Assembly (NCBI GenBank): GCA_035523995.1
Contig: DATKPQ010000132.1
Location: forward strand, 1-64,000
Length of the DNA stretch: 64,000 nucleotides
Reading direction: 5' to 3'
Origin: JASHVB01 sp035523995
GTDB taxonomy: Bacteria; Pseudomonadota; Alphaproteobacteria; Acetobacterales; Acetobacteraceae
Shown here: positions 26,607 through 35,181 of the stretch, in pieces
Layout of the letters: each line of letters begins with the position of its first letter
Numbering within the stretch: position 1 is the first letter of the stretch
The notes under the pieces: model-generated
Database searches by the model: none
What the model was told of the DNA's origin: nothing
What the model saw: only the letters and a program-made list of their open reading frames with translations
Position numbers and translations under genes: made by a program

Positions 26607-27905
26607 TCACTCCGCTGCGGCGCGTCGAAGCTGGGCTGCTCGCACCGGCGCGCCGGCGAAGGGCAGCAAGGCCGCTGCGACAATCGCCATCATCCCGACA
26701 ACGACCAGTGCCAGGCTGTAAGTTCCCGTTGCATCCCGCAGCAGGCCGACAAGTTGCGGCGCGAAATATCCAGCGATGTTGCCGATCGAATTGATCATCG
26801 CGATGCCGGCCGCTGCCGCTGCGGTACCGAAATAGGCCGTCGGCAGGTTCCAGAATGTCGGCAATGCGGCACTGATGGCGAAGCCGACAACGCACAGGCT
26901 CAGCAGTTCAGGCAGCCTCTGGCCAACGGTCAGCCCGGCCAGCACCAGCCCGACGCCGGCCGCCAGCGTGGGCAGCGTGACGTGCCACACGCGCTCGCCA
27001 GTGCGGTCGGAACTGCGCGACACCAAGACCATGCCCAGCACACCAAGCGCCGCAGGAATCGCCGCAAGGTAGCTGGTGACCAGGTTGCTGAAGCCCAGGT
27101 CCTTGATCATCAGCGGCAGGAAGAAGACGTTGGCATAGACGCCGAAGCCGATCAGCACATAGGCGATCGTCATCAGGACCACCGGGACACTGCGCATCGC
27201 GGCGAAGTTCGGCATGTGATGGCTGGTGCTCTGGCGGCGCTCGGCATCGAGCGTGGCCTGCAGCCACGCGCGCTCCTCTGGTTGCAGCCAGTGCGCATCG
27301 TTCGGTCCGTCGCGCAGGATGAACGGCGCGATCGCGGCCAGCACGATGGCGGGCGCGGCCTCTAGCAGGAAGATCCATTGCCAGCCTTGCAGGCCCAGCC
27401 AGCCATGTAGCGCCAGGATGTTGCCGGAGATCGGCGCGCCCGTGGAAACGGCGGCAGCGGCGAAGGCGTAGAACACGCCCATGGCGCGACCGCGATAGCG
27501 ATCGGGGAACCAGCAGGTCAGGAAGAAGATGACGCCGGCGAAATAGCCGGCCTCCGCTACCCCGAGAAAGAAGCGAACGATGACGAAGGAGGTCACGCCG
27601 GTGACCAGTGCGGTGGCGCCGGAGCATAGCGCCCAGGCGAGGATGATCACCGTCAGCCAGCGCCGCGCGCCCAGCCGCGTCAGCAACATGTTGCTGGGGA
27701 TCTGGAACAACACGTAGCTCCAGAAGAACGCACCGGCGCCGAGGCCATATTCGGCAGCCGTGAAGCCGAGGCTGTGGTTCATGGTGAGCGCCGCGACCGC
27801 AACATTGGAACGGTCCAGCGCGTTGACGTAGTAGCCAAGCCCGAGAAACGGCACCAGCCGCCATGCCACGCGCCGCATGACATCAGCTTCGTTGATTTGT
27901 GCCAT
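26607..27905 (-). CDS. MFS transporter, anion:cation symporter (phthalate permease-like) type
   Basis: A 432-residue major facilitator protein with twelve expected membrane helices. The N-terminal part (LGLGYYVNALDRSNVAVA) and the loop GARRWLT plus FFLGVAEAGYFAGVIFFLTCWFPDRYRGRAMG are typical of the ACS family, which takes up organic acids such as tartrate, glucarate or phthalate. ATG at 27905 has GGGAGGA just upstream; ten codons further upstream are open but lack a site. It stands alone; the substrate is unknown. Confidence 0.87.
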   Translation of the reverse strand: MAQINEADVMRRVAWRLVPFLGLGYYVNALDRSNVAVAALTMNHSLGFTAAEYGLGAGAFFWSYVLFQIPSNMLLTRLGARRWLTVIILAWALCSGATALVTGVTSFVIVRFFLGVAEAGYFAGVIFFLTCWFPDRYRGRAMGVFYAFAAAAVSTGAPISGNILALHGWLGLQGWQWIFLLEAAPAIVLAAIAPFILRDGPNDAHWLQPEERAWLQATLDAERRQSTSHHMPNFAAMRSVPVVLMTIAYVLIGFGVYANVFFLPLMIKDLGFSNLVTSYLAAIPAALGVLGMVLVSRSSDRTGERVWHVTLPTLAAGVGLVLAGLTVGQRLPELLSLCVVGFAISAALPTFWNLPTAYFGTAAAAAGIAMINSIGNIAGYFAPQLVGLLRDATGTYSLALVVVGMMAIVAAALLPFAGAPVRAAQLRRAAAE

Positions 27906-28073
27906 GGCGTCCTCCCGCCTTGTGTTTGAACGCACGATAGGGGGCTCGCGGGATATGCGCTTTGCGCAAAGGCCAATGCAGCCATGCGTTCAAAACGGAG
28001 GGTCCATATAACGGTCGACTAATGGATCTATCACGCGAAAAAACGGCGCAACCGTTGTGGCGCGTTGCTCGGA
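27906..28073. other. Promoter region of the MFS gene
   Basis: Short gap, AT-richer than its surroundings, between the MFS start and the possible small gene's 3' end at 28074. No clear promoter hexamers are assigned. Confidence 0.35.
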
Positions 28074-28436
28074 TCAGTGGTGGAGCACGCGTGGGAAAGA
28101 TCGAGGACCTGCCAGCGGCACCACATCCATGGACGTCCCGGAGCTTGTATCCCCGCTCTCTTCAACGAGCGTCGGCAAATCCCGGCCGCCGTAGATGATC
28201 CTGTCGATCACGACCTGCATGTCGGCGATGTGAGATGCGACGGTTACTGGGTGCCGAATACCAAACGCCAACCGGGCTGCCAAAGCTCGGGCAGCGCCCC
28301 GCGGAGTCGTGATTTGTTGCCGCACCAGCCATGCTCCTGCAGCCGTGCCGGGCGGCGGCGTTTTCGCAGCAGACCCCGCACGCTGTGCGTCGATCGCTGC
28401 CCCCTCGATCATCCGATACCGGCGTGGCAAGCACAT
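28074..28436 (-). CDS. Possible hypothetical protein, unknown
   Basis: A 120-residue minus-strand frame from ATG 28436 with fairly GC-rich third positions and a plausible helical core (GAAWLVRQQI-like stretch, then AARALAARLAFGIRHPVTVASHIADMQVV). The frame stays open upstream into the TauE-like gene on the other strand, and no ribosome site is seen. It might be a small gene or a decayed one. I recognise no family. Confidence 0.3.
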   Translation of the reverse strand: MCLPRRYRMIEGAAIDAQRAGSAAKTPPPGTAAGAWLVRQQITTPRGAARALAARLAFGIRHPVTVASHIADMQVVIDRIIYGGRDLPTLVEESGDTSSGTSMDVVPLAGPRSFPRVLHH

Positions 28437-28473
28437 CGCTGCCCGAAGCGCCGTGAGGAGTCGTCCGACCAGA

Positions 28474-29205
28474 ATGCCTGCCACCCTCATTACGGCCGTG
28501 CTCGGCGTGTTTGTCGCCTCGGTCATCCGCGGCTTCACCGGCTTTGCGTTCGGCCTGTCGGCGGTTCCTCTGCTCACCCTGGCCTTGCCGCCGACCAAAG
28601 TGGTGCCGCTCGTCGCCATGCTGCAGGTGCTGGTGGGATTGTTCGGGCTGCGCACGACATGGCGGCGCGCCAACTGGCACGTGATCCTGGCGCTGGCGCC
28701 GGGACTGATCGTCGGCATACCCCTGGGCTTGCTGGCGCTGACGGATCTGCCGGAAAACCATGTGCGGCTTGCGATCGGCGTGCTGATCGCGCTGTCGGTG
28801 GTCGTGCTGTGGCGGCGTGTGCGGCTGCCGCCGCGGCCGTCCCGCGCCGTAACCCTCGCTGTCGGCGTGGTATCGGGGACCATGAGCGGACTTGCGTCCA
28901 TGGGCGGCGCACCCGTCGTGGTCTACCTGTTGGCGTTGTCGAACGACGCCGTGCTCGTCCGCGCCACTGCCATCGTCTACTTCCTGTTTGCCGCATCGGT
29001 TACCGCATTTTCCATGGCGCTGCGCGGGCTGATCGACCGCGAGGTGCTGCTGTGGTCGGTTGCCTCCGTCCCGGTGCTGCTGGCCGGTTCATGGCTCGGC
29101 GGCTGGGCGTTTGAGCAAGCTGGACCGGCCTATCACCGGCTCAGCGCGATGGTGATCCTGTCGGTCCTGGCCGCAGCGCTGATCGGGCGGTCGCTGGCGT
29201 TTTGA
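28474..29205 (+). CDS. TauE/SafE-family membrane transporter
   Basis: A 243-residue integral membrane protein with about seven to eight helices in two halves. The signature RGFTGFAFGLSAVPLLTL near residue 18 and the second-half repeat SGLASMGGAPVVVYLL are typical of TauE/SafE (sulfite/sulfoacetate exporters and related carriers). ATG at 28474 gives MPATLITAVLG, a first membrane helix; upstream codons are open but unlike the family. Exported compound unknown; the next gene, a formyl-tetrahydrofolate hydrolase-like enzyme, begins 54 bases on. Confidence 0.82.
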   Translation: MPATLITAVLGVFVASVIRGFTGFAFGLSAVPLLTLALPPTKVVPLVAMLQVLVGLFGLRTTWRRANWHVILALAPGLIVGIPLGLLALTDLPENHVRLAIGVLIALSVVVLWRRVRLPPRPSRAVTLAVGVVSGTMSGLASMGGAPVVVYLLALSNDAVLVRATAIVYFLFAASVTAFSMALRGLIDREVLLWSVASVPVLLAGSWLGGWAFEQAGPAYHRLSAMVILSVLAAALIGRSLAF

Positions 29206-29259
29206 CAGCCTCCGCTGTGCCGTCCAAACATCGCCGCGGACCAGCGGGAGGCAAACGGT

Positions 29260-30180
29260 ATGCGCGTCGCCATCATCGGGCAGCAGGATTTCGGCAAGGC
29301 CGCCATGGAGGCGTTCCTCAACCGTGGCGACGAGGTCACAGCTGTGTTCTGCGCCCCGGAAAAAGGCCGCCCCGACCCGTTGCGCGTGGCCGCCCAGGAA
29401 CGCGGCCTGGCGGTGCACCAGCTTCCCAAGCTGACCGACCCCAACGCGCTGGAGGCGATGCGCGCCGCCAACGCCGATGTCGGCGTGATGGCGTATGTGA
29501 CGCAGTTCGCGCCGCAGGATTTCGTCAACATCCCTCGCTTCGGCACCATCCAGTTCCATCCCAGCTTGCTGCCGCTGCATCGCGGCGCGTCCTCCATGAG
29601 CTGGTCGATCATCCTCGGCCGCAAGGAGACCGGCTTTTCCGTCTTCCGCCCCAACGACGGGCTGGACGAAGGCCCGGTGATCAAGATGTATCCGGTGAAG
29701 ATCGAGGACGAGGACACGCTGGGGTCGCTCTATTTCGGGAAAATCTTCCCGATGGGCGTCGCTGCGCTGGTGGAGGTGGCGGAACTGGTGGTGGCCGGGA
29801 AGGCGCCCGCGCTGGCCCAATATGAACCGGATGCCGGCTACGAAGGCATCATCCGCGAGGCGGAAACCCGCATCAACTGGGCCAATCACGTCGATCTGAT
29901 CTTCAACCTGATCCGCGGCGTGAACCCCGCCCCCGGCGCCTGGACCACCGCCCCCGACGGCCGCAAGCTGTTCTTGTTCGACTGCCGCAAGCGCATTGCC
30001 CGCACCTTCTCCGAAGTGAAAGGCAAGAAGCTGGGCGAGGTCGTGGCGGTAACTGACTCCGGCGCGATGATTCATGGCCAGGGCGGTTTCATCGAGGTGC
30101 AACGGGCACGCTGGGATGGCGGCAAGAAGGTGACGGCAAGCGAGCTTGATCTCGCAGTGGGAACGATTCTCGGCGGCTAG
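29260..30180 (+). CDS. Stand-alone 10-formyltetrahydrofolate hydrolase-like formyltransferase
   Basis: The 306-residue protein matches the N-terminal hydrolase domain of 10-formyltetrahydrofolate dehydrogenase (ALDH1L) better than methionyl-tRNA formyltransferase. Visible parts are the N-terminal formyltransferase fold (MRVAIIGQQDFGKAAMEAFL), the active region QFHPSLLPLHRGASSMSW (catalytic His about 106) and GFSVFRPNDGLDEGPV (Asp about 140), and a C-terminal FMT_C-like barrel with INWANHVDLIFNLIRGVNPAPGAW. No dehydrogenase domain is attached. It would remove formyl from 10-formyl-THF or move it to an unknown acceptor. Position two before His is Gln where Fmt has the catalytic Asn. Confidence 0.8.
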   Translation: MRVAIIGQQDFGKAAMEAFLNRGDEVTAVFCAPEKGRPDPLRVAAQERGLAVHQLPKLTDPNALEAMRAANADVGVMAYVTQFAPQDFVNIPRFGTIQFHPSLLPLHRGASSMSWSIILGRKETGFSVFRPNDGLDEGPVIKMYPVKIEDEDTLGSLYFGKIFPMGVAALVEVAELVVAGKAPALAQYEPDAGYEGIIREAETRINWANHVDLIFNLIRGVNPAPGAWTTAPDGRKLFLFDCRKRIARTFSEVKGKKLGEVVAVTDSGAMIHGQGGFIEVQRARWDGGKKVTASELDLAVGTILGG

Positions 30181-30249
30181 GCGGCGCGTTGCCCATTGGC
30201 GCCGCGGATTGTAGCGTCCGGCGCACACCAGGAGCGCGATCGACTGCCC

Positions 30250-31287
30250 ATGCCCGCCCGCCCGCTGTTGTTAGTCGCGGCGATGCTCGCCGCATGCCCG
30301 GCCGCTGCCTTGGCGCGCGACCTGACGGTTGTCGCGCGTGACGAGACAATGCCGGACGCGTTGCACCGCATGGCGGCGCCGGCCTTTGCCGCGGCCTCGG
30401 GCATCCCGCTGGTCATCCAGAGCTGGAACGGCGGCACCGACGCCCTGAACGCGCAATTGAAGACGCCCGGCAATACGTGGGACGTGGTCGAGGTCTCGCC
30501 CGACGAACTGGACGCCGGCTGCACCGCGGGCTTGTTCGAGAAGCTCGACTGGTCGGCGATTGGGGGGAAGGACCACTATTTGCCCCAGGGCGTCAGCGAT
30601 TGCGGCGTGGGTGCGACGGTGAACACGCTGGTGCTGGCCTGGGACCGCCATAAGTTCCCCGCAGCGCCGACCTGGGCGGATTTCTGGGATGTGGCGAAAT
30701 ATCCTGGCAAGCGCGGTCTGCGCAAAGGCGTGCGCGGCAATCTTGAGTTTGCGCTGATGGCCGATGGCGTTGCGCCGGGAGATGTTTACAAGGTGCTGAG
30801 CACGAGCGATGGCGTCGATCGTGCGTTCCGCAAGCTGGACCAGCTCAAGCCGTATATTGTGTGGTGGCAGACCGGAAACGACGCGGCGCATATCCTGAGT
30901 TCGGGCGACGTGCTGATGACGAGTGCCCCGGCCGGGCAGATCGTGACCGCGGACAAAGCCGACCACCGCAATTTCGGCATTCAGTGGAATGGTGGACTTT
31001 ATGAGGTGGAGAGCTGGGCGATCGTGAAGGCCACACCCGACCTGTGGCAGGCAGAGCAATTTCTCTACCTTGCCGGCATGCCCGCTCTGGAAGGTAAATT
31101 GCTCGAAACCGCCGGGATTGCCGGGTTGGCTAAGGGTGCGAATGGCGGATTGCCGGACGATGTACACGCGCTATCGGCGAGCTACGCGAAGAACCTGGGC
31201 GTGAGCGTGCCGACGGACAACGGGTTCTGGCACGACAACCTGGCGAAGCTGCAACAACGGTTCAATGCCTGGCTGGCAGCGCACTGA
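30250..31287 (+). CDS. Periplasmic ABC-transporter substrate-binding protein (PotD-like)
   Basis: A 345-residue exported protein with signal peptide (LLLVAAMLAACPAAALA, cleavage about residue 22), then a type II periplasmic-binding fold resembling spermidine/putrescine binders: AAASGIPLVIQSWNGG, TWDVVEVSPDELDAGC, YPGKRGLRKG and the C-terminal YLAGMPALEG region. No ABC permease or ATPase gene lies beside it. ATG at 30250 is chosen because it opens the signal peptide. The preceding formyltransferase-like gene ends 69 bases earlier. Confidence 0.82.
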   Translation: MPARPLLLVAAMLAACPAAALARDLTVVARDETMPDALHRMAAPAFAAASGIPLVIQSWNGGTDALNAQLKTPGNTWDVVEVSPDELDAGCTAGLFEKLDWSAIGGKDHYLPQGVSDCGVGATVNTLVLAWDRHKFPAAPTWADFWDVAKYPGKRGLRKGVRGNLEFALMADGVAPGDVYKVLSTSDGVDRAFRKLDQLKPYIVWWQTGNDAAHILSSGDVLMTSAPAGQIVTADKADHRNFGIQWNGGLYEVESWAIVKATPDLWQAEQFLYLAGMPALEGKLLETAGIAGLAKGANGGLPDDVHALSASYAKNLGVSVPTDNGFWHDNLAKLQQRFNAWLAAH

Positions 31288-31640
31288 GGACCGCATTTGT
31301 CGTAGCGCGGGTCCCTTATGTCATTACGAGAAGCGTAGCGACGCAGCAACCTCGGTCACGCGCTGTCTGGTCGAACGACAGCCGCATATCTTCGAACGTG
31401 ATTGCTTCGTTGCTTCGCACCTAACAAGAACGAATATCCTTCCCATCCTATTGTGGGCTTGGGCCGCGAAGCGGACCAAGGCCAGGGGGAGGGGGCGAAA
31501 CGTACGATCCCGACCCCTCCCGCTATCCCGCTCCCACAAGGGGGAAGGGAACCCTTTCATCCAGCCGGGGATAGGCCGCCCCGGCCGGTGGTCAACTCGC
31601 AACGACATCGATCGACCAAATGACACCTGGGGGCGGAAGA
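31288..31640. repeat. Gap with degenerate dispersed repeat and a GC-rich palindrome block
   Basis: A left arm of the dispersed family lies near 31317-31350 (TGTCATTACGAGAAGCG) with a diverged right arm near 31398-31430. At about 31486-31560 a run of G- and C-rich blocks (GGGGGAGGGGGCG, CCCGACCCCTCCCG) resembles the inverted repeat at 4955-5106. No gene is seen. Confidence 0.5.
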
Positions 31641-32768
31641 CTACGCCCGCCGCAGATTGCCCAGCACGAACTCTTTCCACACCCGCAGCGGCGTCACCCA
31701 CTGGTCCGGTTTGTCATAGTTCCCGCAAAGAACAATTACGGCGAGATCGGCGTCCGGCATCAGCCATAGCCGCTGGCCGCCATTGCCGAATCCGGCCATC
31801 CAACGATGCGGGCCGTCGAGGCCGGGCGCGGTGGCCTCGCCCAGGTACCACAAACGCCCGTACTCGATGCCGGGGAAGGTGGTCGCGATCACCGGCTGGA
31901 ACGACGCCTCCAACCACGCGGGCGGAACAACCTGGCGGCCATGCCATTGGCCATGCGCGAGAACAAGCGTGCCGATCCGCAGCAGATCGCGCGGGCGCAG
32001 CCGCAGGCCCGACGCGGCTGACGCCACCCCATCTCGCCCCGTGTACCATTCAACCGCCGTGATGCCGAGCGGTTCGAACAAGGTTTGCCGCGCGAAATCC
32101 TGCAATTTGGTGTGGCTGCCGCGCGCAATCAGTGCGCCGATCAGGGCCGCTGCGCCGCCGCAATAGATCCATTTCGTACCCGGCGTGGTGACAATCGGCC
32201 GCGACAGGATGTAACGATTGCGATCGGGCGCCGCCTCCATGGCGATCTCGCCGTTGGCGGGATCGGCGTAAGACCAACCCTCATCCCACGCGAGGCCCAG
32301 CGTCATGTTCAGGGCGTTGGCAACCGTCAGTTTCGCCCGCATCGGATCGGCGGCGAGACCCGGGGATTCCGCAAATTGCGCCAGCAGCGGTGCGTCCGGC
32401 GGCGGCACAAGATTGCGATCCAGCGCGATGCCGTAAAGCAGGCCGACGATACTCTTCGTCACCGAACGAATGTCATGCAATGTTGCTGGGCCGAACGTCA
32501 CGCGGCCCAGCGGCTGGCCCCAGCCTTCGTCCACACCCGCGTAATAGCGTTCCAGTACCAGGCGACCGTTGCGGCTGAGCAATACGGCATGCAGGCCATC
32601 CAGCACGCCGGAACGCACGCCTTCATCCAACTGCGCGGCCAGATCGGGCGCGAACCCGGCGGCCTGCGGCGTTGCGGTCTGCCATGCGGCGGACGACGCG
32701 CATGCTGAACGCGACGACGCTGCGGTAGCTGCGCTGGCCAGCGCGGCAAGCGTGGCCCGGCGGGTCAT
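31641..32768 (-). CDS. Exported beta-lactamase-fold serine hydrolase
   Basis: A 375-residue protein with a Tat/Sec-like signal (MTRRATLAALASAATAASS) and a class C beta-lactamase/esterase fold: SxxK as SVTKS (about 135), the Tyr of the YxN position as WIYCGG, and a C-terminal WMAGFGNGGQRLWLMPDADLAVIV strand. The Asn of YxN is not present, as in esterase-type members, so true beta-lactamase activity is unlikely. The ATG at 32768 overlaps the stop of the upstream AraC gene (ATGA), so the two form one operon. Confidence 0.82.
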   Translation of the reverse strand: MTRRATLAALASAATAASSRSACASSAAWQTATPQAAGFAPDLAAQLDEGVRSGVLDGLHAVLLSRNGRLVLERYYAGVDEGWGQPLGRVTFGPATLHDIRSVTKSIVGLLYGIALDRNLVPPPDAPLLAQFAESPGLAADPMRAKLTVANALNMTLGLAWDEGWSYADPANGEIAMEAAPDRNRYILSRPIVTTPGTKWIYCGGAAALIGALIARGSHTKLQDFARQTLFEPLGITAVEWYTGRDGVASAASGLRLRPRDLLRIGTLVLAHGQWHGRQVVPPAWLEASFQPVIATTFPGIEYGRLWYLGEATAPGLDGPHRWMAGFGNGGQRLWLMPDADLAVIVLCGNYDKPDQWVTPLRVWKEFVLGNLRRA

Positions 32769-33598
32769 GACTTGAGCGGCAGCCATATTTCGACCTTTCC
32801 GGATCCGGCCTGAGAATCGAAACTGTTGTCGTAGCGCTCGAAATCCGGCGCATCGGCGAATTCGTGGCCGGACTGCGGAAACCATTGGTTCAGGATGGTG
32901 TACCACGTGCTGCGAATACCGGAGATGTGGCCGGTATGGGTGAAGACGACGTAACGATGTTCCGGTATGCGCACGCGGCGAAACTCGGCGGGAAGATCGT
33001 CGAAGCTGGCGACCTCCACCCCCGCGACATATTCGAAATTGCCGGCTCCGTCGGCGTTGCAGCAGACGCCATAGGCAATGCTGCCAACCTGCCCTGGGAC
33101 GTTGCCGATCCACGGTGCGAACCGCTGCCACAGCAGCGGAATGCCCTGGTTGGTTTCGAACGTGTAGCGCTCGCCCAGGCCAGCGATCAGCAAGGTACGG
33201 CCGGTTTCGAAGCGCGGCGGGTTCAGCGTCACGATGAGGGATTCGTCCATGCGGATTGGCTCCATAAGGGGCAGGTTGTCGAGGCAGCGCCGGTCGCGCA
33301 CCGCCTCCGGCGTCAGGCAGAACATGTCGCGGAAGGCGCGCGTGAAGGCTTCGTGCGACCCGTAGCCCGCATCCAGCGCCACGGTCAGAATGTGCGGCGT
33401 GCCGGCGGCCAGCACGCGGGCAGCTTCGGTCAGGCGGCGCGCGCGCACGTAGCGCATGACGGAACGCCCGGTGGCCGTGCCGAAGGCGCGCAGGAGCTGG
33501 TAGCGTGAGACGCCGCTGGCCGCTGCGATGTCCGAGAGCGACGCATCGCTGCCGAGATGGGCTTCGATGAACCAAAGCGCCTTGCAGACGGGGTTCAT
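32765..33598 (-). CDS. AraC-family regulator with GyrI-like effector domain
   Basis: The 277-residue protein starts with two helix-turn-helix motifs of AraC type (about 1-105: SLSDIAAASGVSRYQLLRAF and ILTVALDAGYGSHEAFTRAFRDMF) and ends with a GyrI-like/SOUL-type small-molecule-binding domain (about 130-277; FETGRTLLIAGLGERYTF, FTHTGHISGI, VEIWLPLKS). This Rob-like order is typical of drug- or metabolite-sensing regulators. ATG at 33598 chosen; the frame is open further upstream through a repeat but without family-like sequence. It is translationally coupled (ATGA) to the serine hydrolase. Confidence 0.87.
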   Translation of the reverse strand: MNPVCKALWFIEAHLGSDASLSDIAAASGVSRYQLLRAFGTATGRSVMRYVRARRLTEAARVLAAGTPHILTVALDAGYGSHEAFTRAFRDMFCLTPEAVRDRRCLDNLPLMEPIRMDESLIVTLNPPRFETGRTLLIAGLGERYTFETNQGIPLLWQRFAPWIGNVPGQVGSIAYGVCCNADGAGNFEYVAGVEVASFDDLPAEFRRVRIPEHRYVVFTHTGHISGIRSTWYTILNQWFPQSGHEFADAPDFERYDNSFDSQAGSGKVEIWLPLKS

Positions 33599-33979
33599 GC
33601 GTGGTCTCGCTGAATCATGGGTGCTGTTGTAGGGCAGACTGGCGAACGCGCTTGATCGAAATTGCGCGGTGGCACCAAACAATATGTCATTGCGAGGATC
33701 GGGGCGACGAAGCAACCTCGTTCGGCAAAGCGCCCCGGACAGCCCGCGCGCCCACACGACCGAGGTTGCTTCGGCGCTCCTCCTCACAATGACTTGCTGC
33801 GGGCTTCGTAGCCCTTGGCCGCCGCAGCAGTGCCTGGCGAAGGCGACACTGGCGAAGGCGACACTGGCGAAGGCGACACTGGCGAAGGCTTCATTTGGCG
33901 AGGCCGACCTATCGTGGTATACGCGGATTTAGAATACGCCTGCGTTTGGATTGCGAAGTCAGGGGGAAGGAAATCACCA
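33599..33979. repeat. Divergent gap with dispersed palindrome and 15-base tandem repeat
   Basis: A good copy of the dispersed family has arms 33685-33722 (TGTCATTGCGAGGATCGG...) and 33761-33793. After it, a 15-base unit GGCGAAGGCGACACT is repeated at 33836-33850, 33851-33865 and 33866-33880, with a partial fourth to 33889. The gap also must hold the promoter of the divergent araC gene and of the unknown gene at 33980. Confidence 0.7.
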
Positions 33980-34957
33980 GTGGGCCAGACCTCTCATCTG
34001 ATCCCGCCCGGCTGGAAGGGCGGTTTCGCCGAGTCGAACCCTGCATTCGCCTATCCAGATCCGAACCTTTCCTCGCTGTCCATGCTCCCCAACATGGCGA
34101 ATATCGCCAGGCTGCAGCGGCAACAGGCGGTTCTTTGGCCGGAGTTCTCGTGGGAAACCGACCCAGGGCACGCGGACTCGCGCTGTTATCAGATGTTCGC
34201 CCCCGATATTTCGCGGCTCGGCTATAATGACGAGGGCCGCGTCTATTCGATCATCTGCCCGCAACAGGGCGTATGCAGCGCCCTGCTGGGCTGTCTCAAC
34301 GTAGAGGTCACGGTGACCGGCCAGCGCGGGTGGGTCAACGAACCGGCGAAGACGCTCGCGGCCGACATGACTGTCACCGGCCAGATCTGGTTCAGTCCGT
34401 CTGCAAAACAAAACACTATCGTAAGGTGGCTCTGGAACGAGTTCGTGGCCAGCAATCACCCGTTCCCGCATGACAAGGCGCATGCCATCCAGGTCAGCAC
34501 ATTCGACCCCGGCAAGCCGGACCAGCCGATCTTTCCCCTGCGTCAGGGGGAGAGTACCGATTTCCCGATTCCCGAATTTGCCCGCCATGTGTCCGAGGCC
34601 TGGAACGTGGCGCATCTCGGCGTCGAGATCGGCCCGATCGCGAGCACCGAAGACGCGGTTGCCGACGACTTCAACGCATTGGTCATGGACCTCTTCAACC
34701 TTTATTCCGGAAACCTGCTGGCGCCCGGGACTACCCTTACCTGGAATGTCTGGTTTACCGAACCGGCGCTGGTCAACCGGCAGGAATGGGCCAGCCACGC
34801 CGAGCGGTGGCGCAAGTCGATCGACTCCGATCACGGCAGTCCCGACGGTCCAGGCACCTCGGCCCGGTACTACGACGGTTTGCCCTTCCAGCCGGTTGAG
34901 GCCGCCATCGAGCGCGAGATCGAGAAAATCCTGGCGTTCATCAAGGACCATCTCTGA
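33980..34957 (+). CDS. Protein of unknown function, 325 residues
   Basis: I recognise no family. The frame is open from 33815, but the GTG at 33980 has a strong ribosome site (GGGGAAGGAA at 33963-33972, six-base spacing), and the codons upstream of it cross a tandem repeat, so I start there. There is no signal peptide or membrane helix. The protein is rich in aromatic and Pro residues (PPGWKGGFAESNPAF, RWLWNEFVASNHPF, TLTWNVWFTEP), has a Cys cluster (SIICPQQGVCSALLGC, about residues 90-105) and ends in a charged helix EREIEKILAFIKDHL. Alternating short strands suggest a beta-rich fold. It stands alone between a divergent AraC gene and an FAH-family gene. Confidence 0.7.
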   Translation: MGQTSHLIPPGWKGGFAESNPAFAYPDPNLSSLSMLPNMANIARLQRQQAVLWPEFSWETDPGHADSRCYQMFAPDISRLGYNDEGRVYSIICPQQGVCSALLGCLNVEVTVTGQRGWVNEPAKTLAADMTVTGQIWFSPSAKQNTIVRWLWNEFVASNHPFPHDKAHAIQVSTFDPGKPDQPIFPLRQGESTDFPIPEFARHVSEAWNVAHLGVEIGPIASTEDAVADDFNALVMDLFNLYSGNLLAPGTTLTWNVWFTEPALVNRQEWASHAERWRKSIDSDHGSPDGPGTSARYYDGLPFQPVEAAIEREIEKILAFIKDHL

Positions 34958-35181
34958 CACCGGCAGAGCATTGGGCCGTTCCCCGCACAACGACTCGACG
35001 CTCACGCCAATCTTGCAACTTTGTGTCCGTCAAAGCGCGACGGCGACGCGATATGGTAACGACATCGGCGGGACTTCCGCCGGCGCCGGAAACCTCGTAT
35101 CGACCGCCTTGCCGCGTTCAGGGCAGGCCCCGTTGCCCTGCGCGGCCTGCCGCTACGCCAGGAAAACCACAGGAGACCGTC

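Noticed and set aside
31641..33575. A 644-codon minus-strand frame that would fuse AraC-region sequence to the serine hydrolase
   Set aside because: The first part is an off-frame reading of araC; the true hydrolase start is at 32768 with an ATGA overlap.
24990..33890. Tandem arrays considered as CRISPR
   Set aside because: Repeats are directly adjacent, short (12-18 bases) and without spacers; no cas gene is present.
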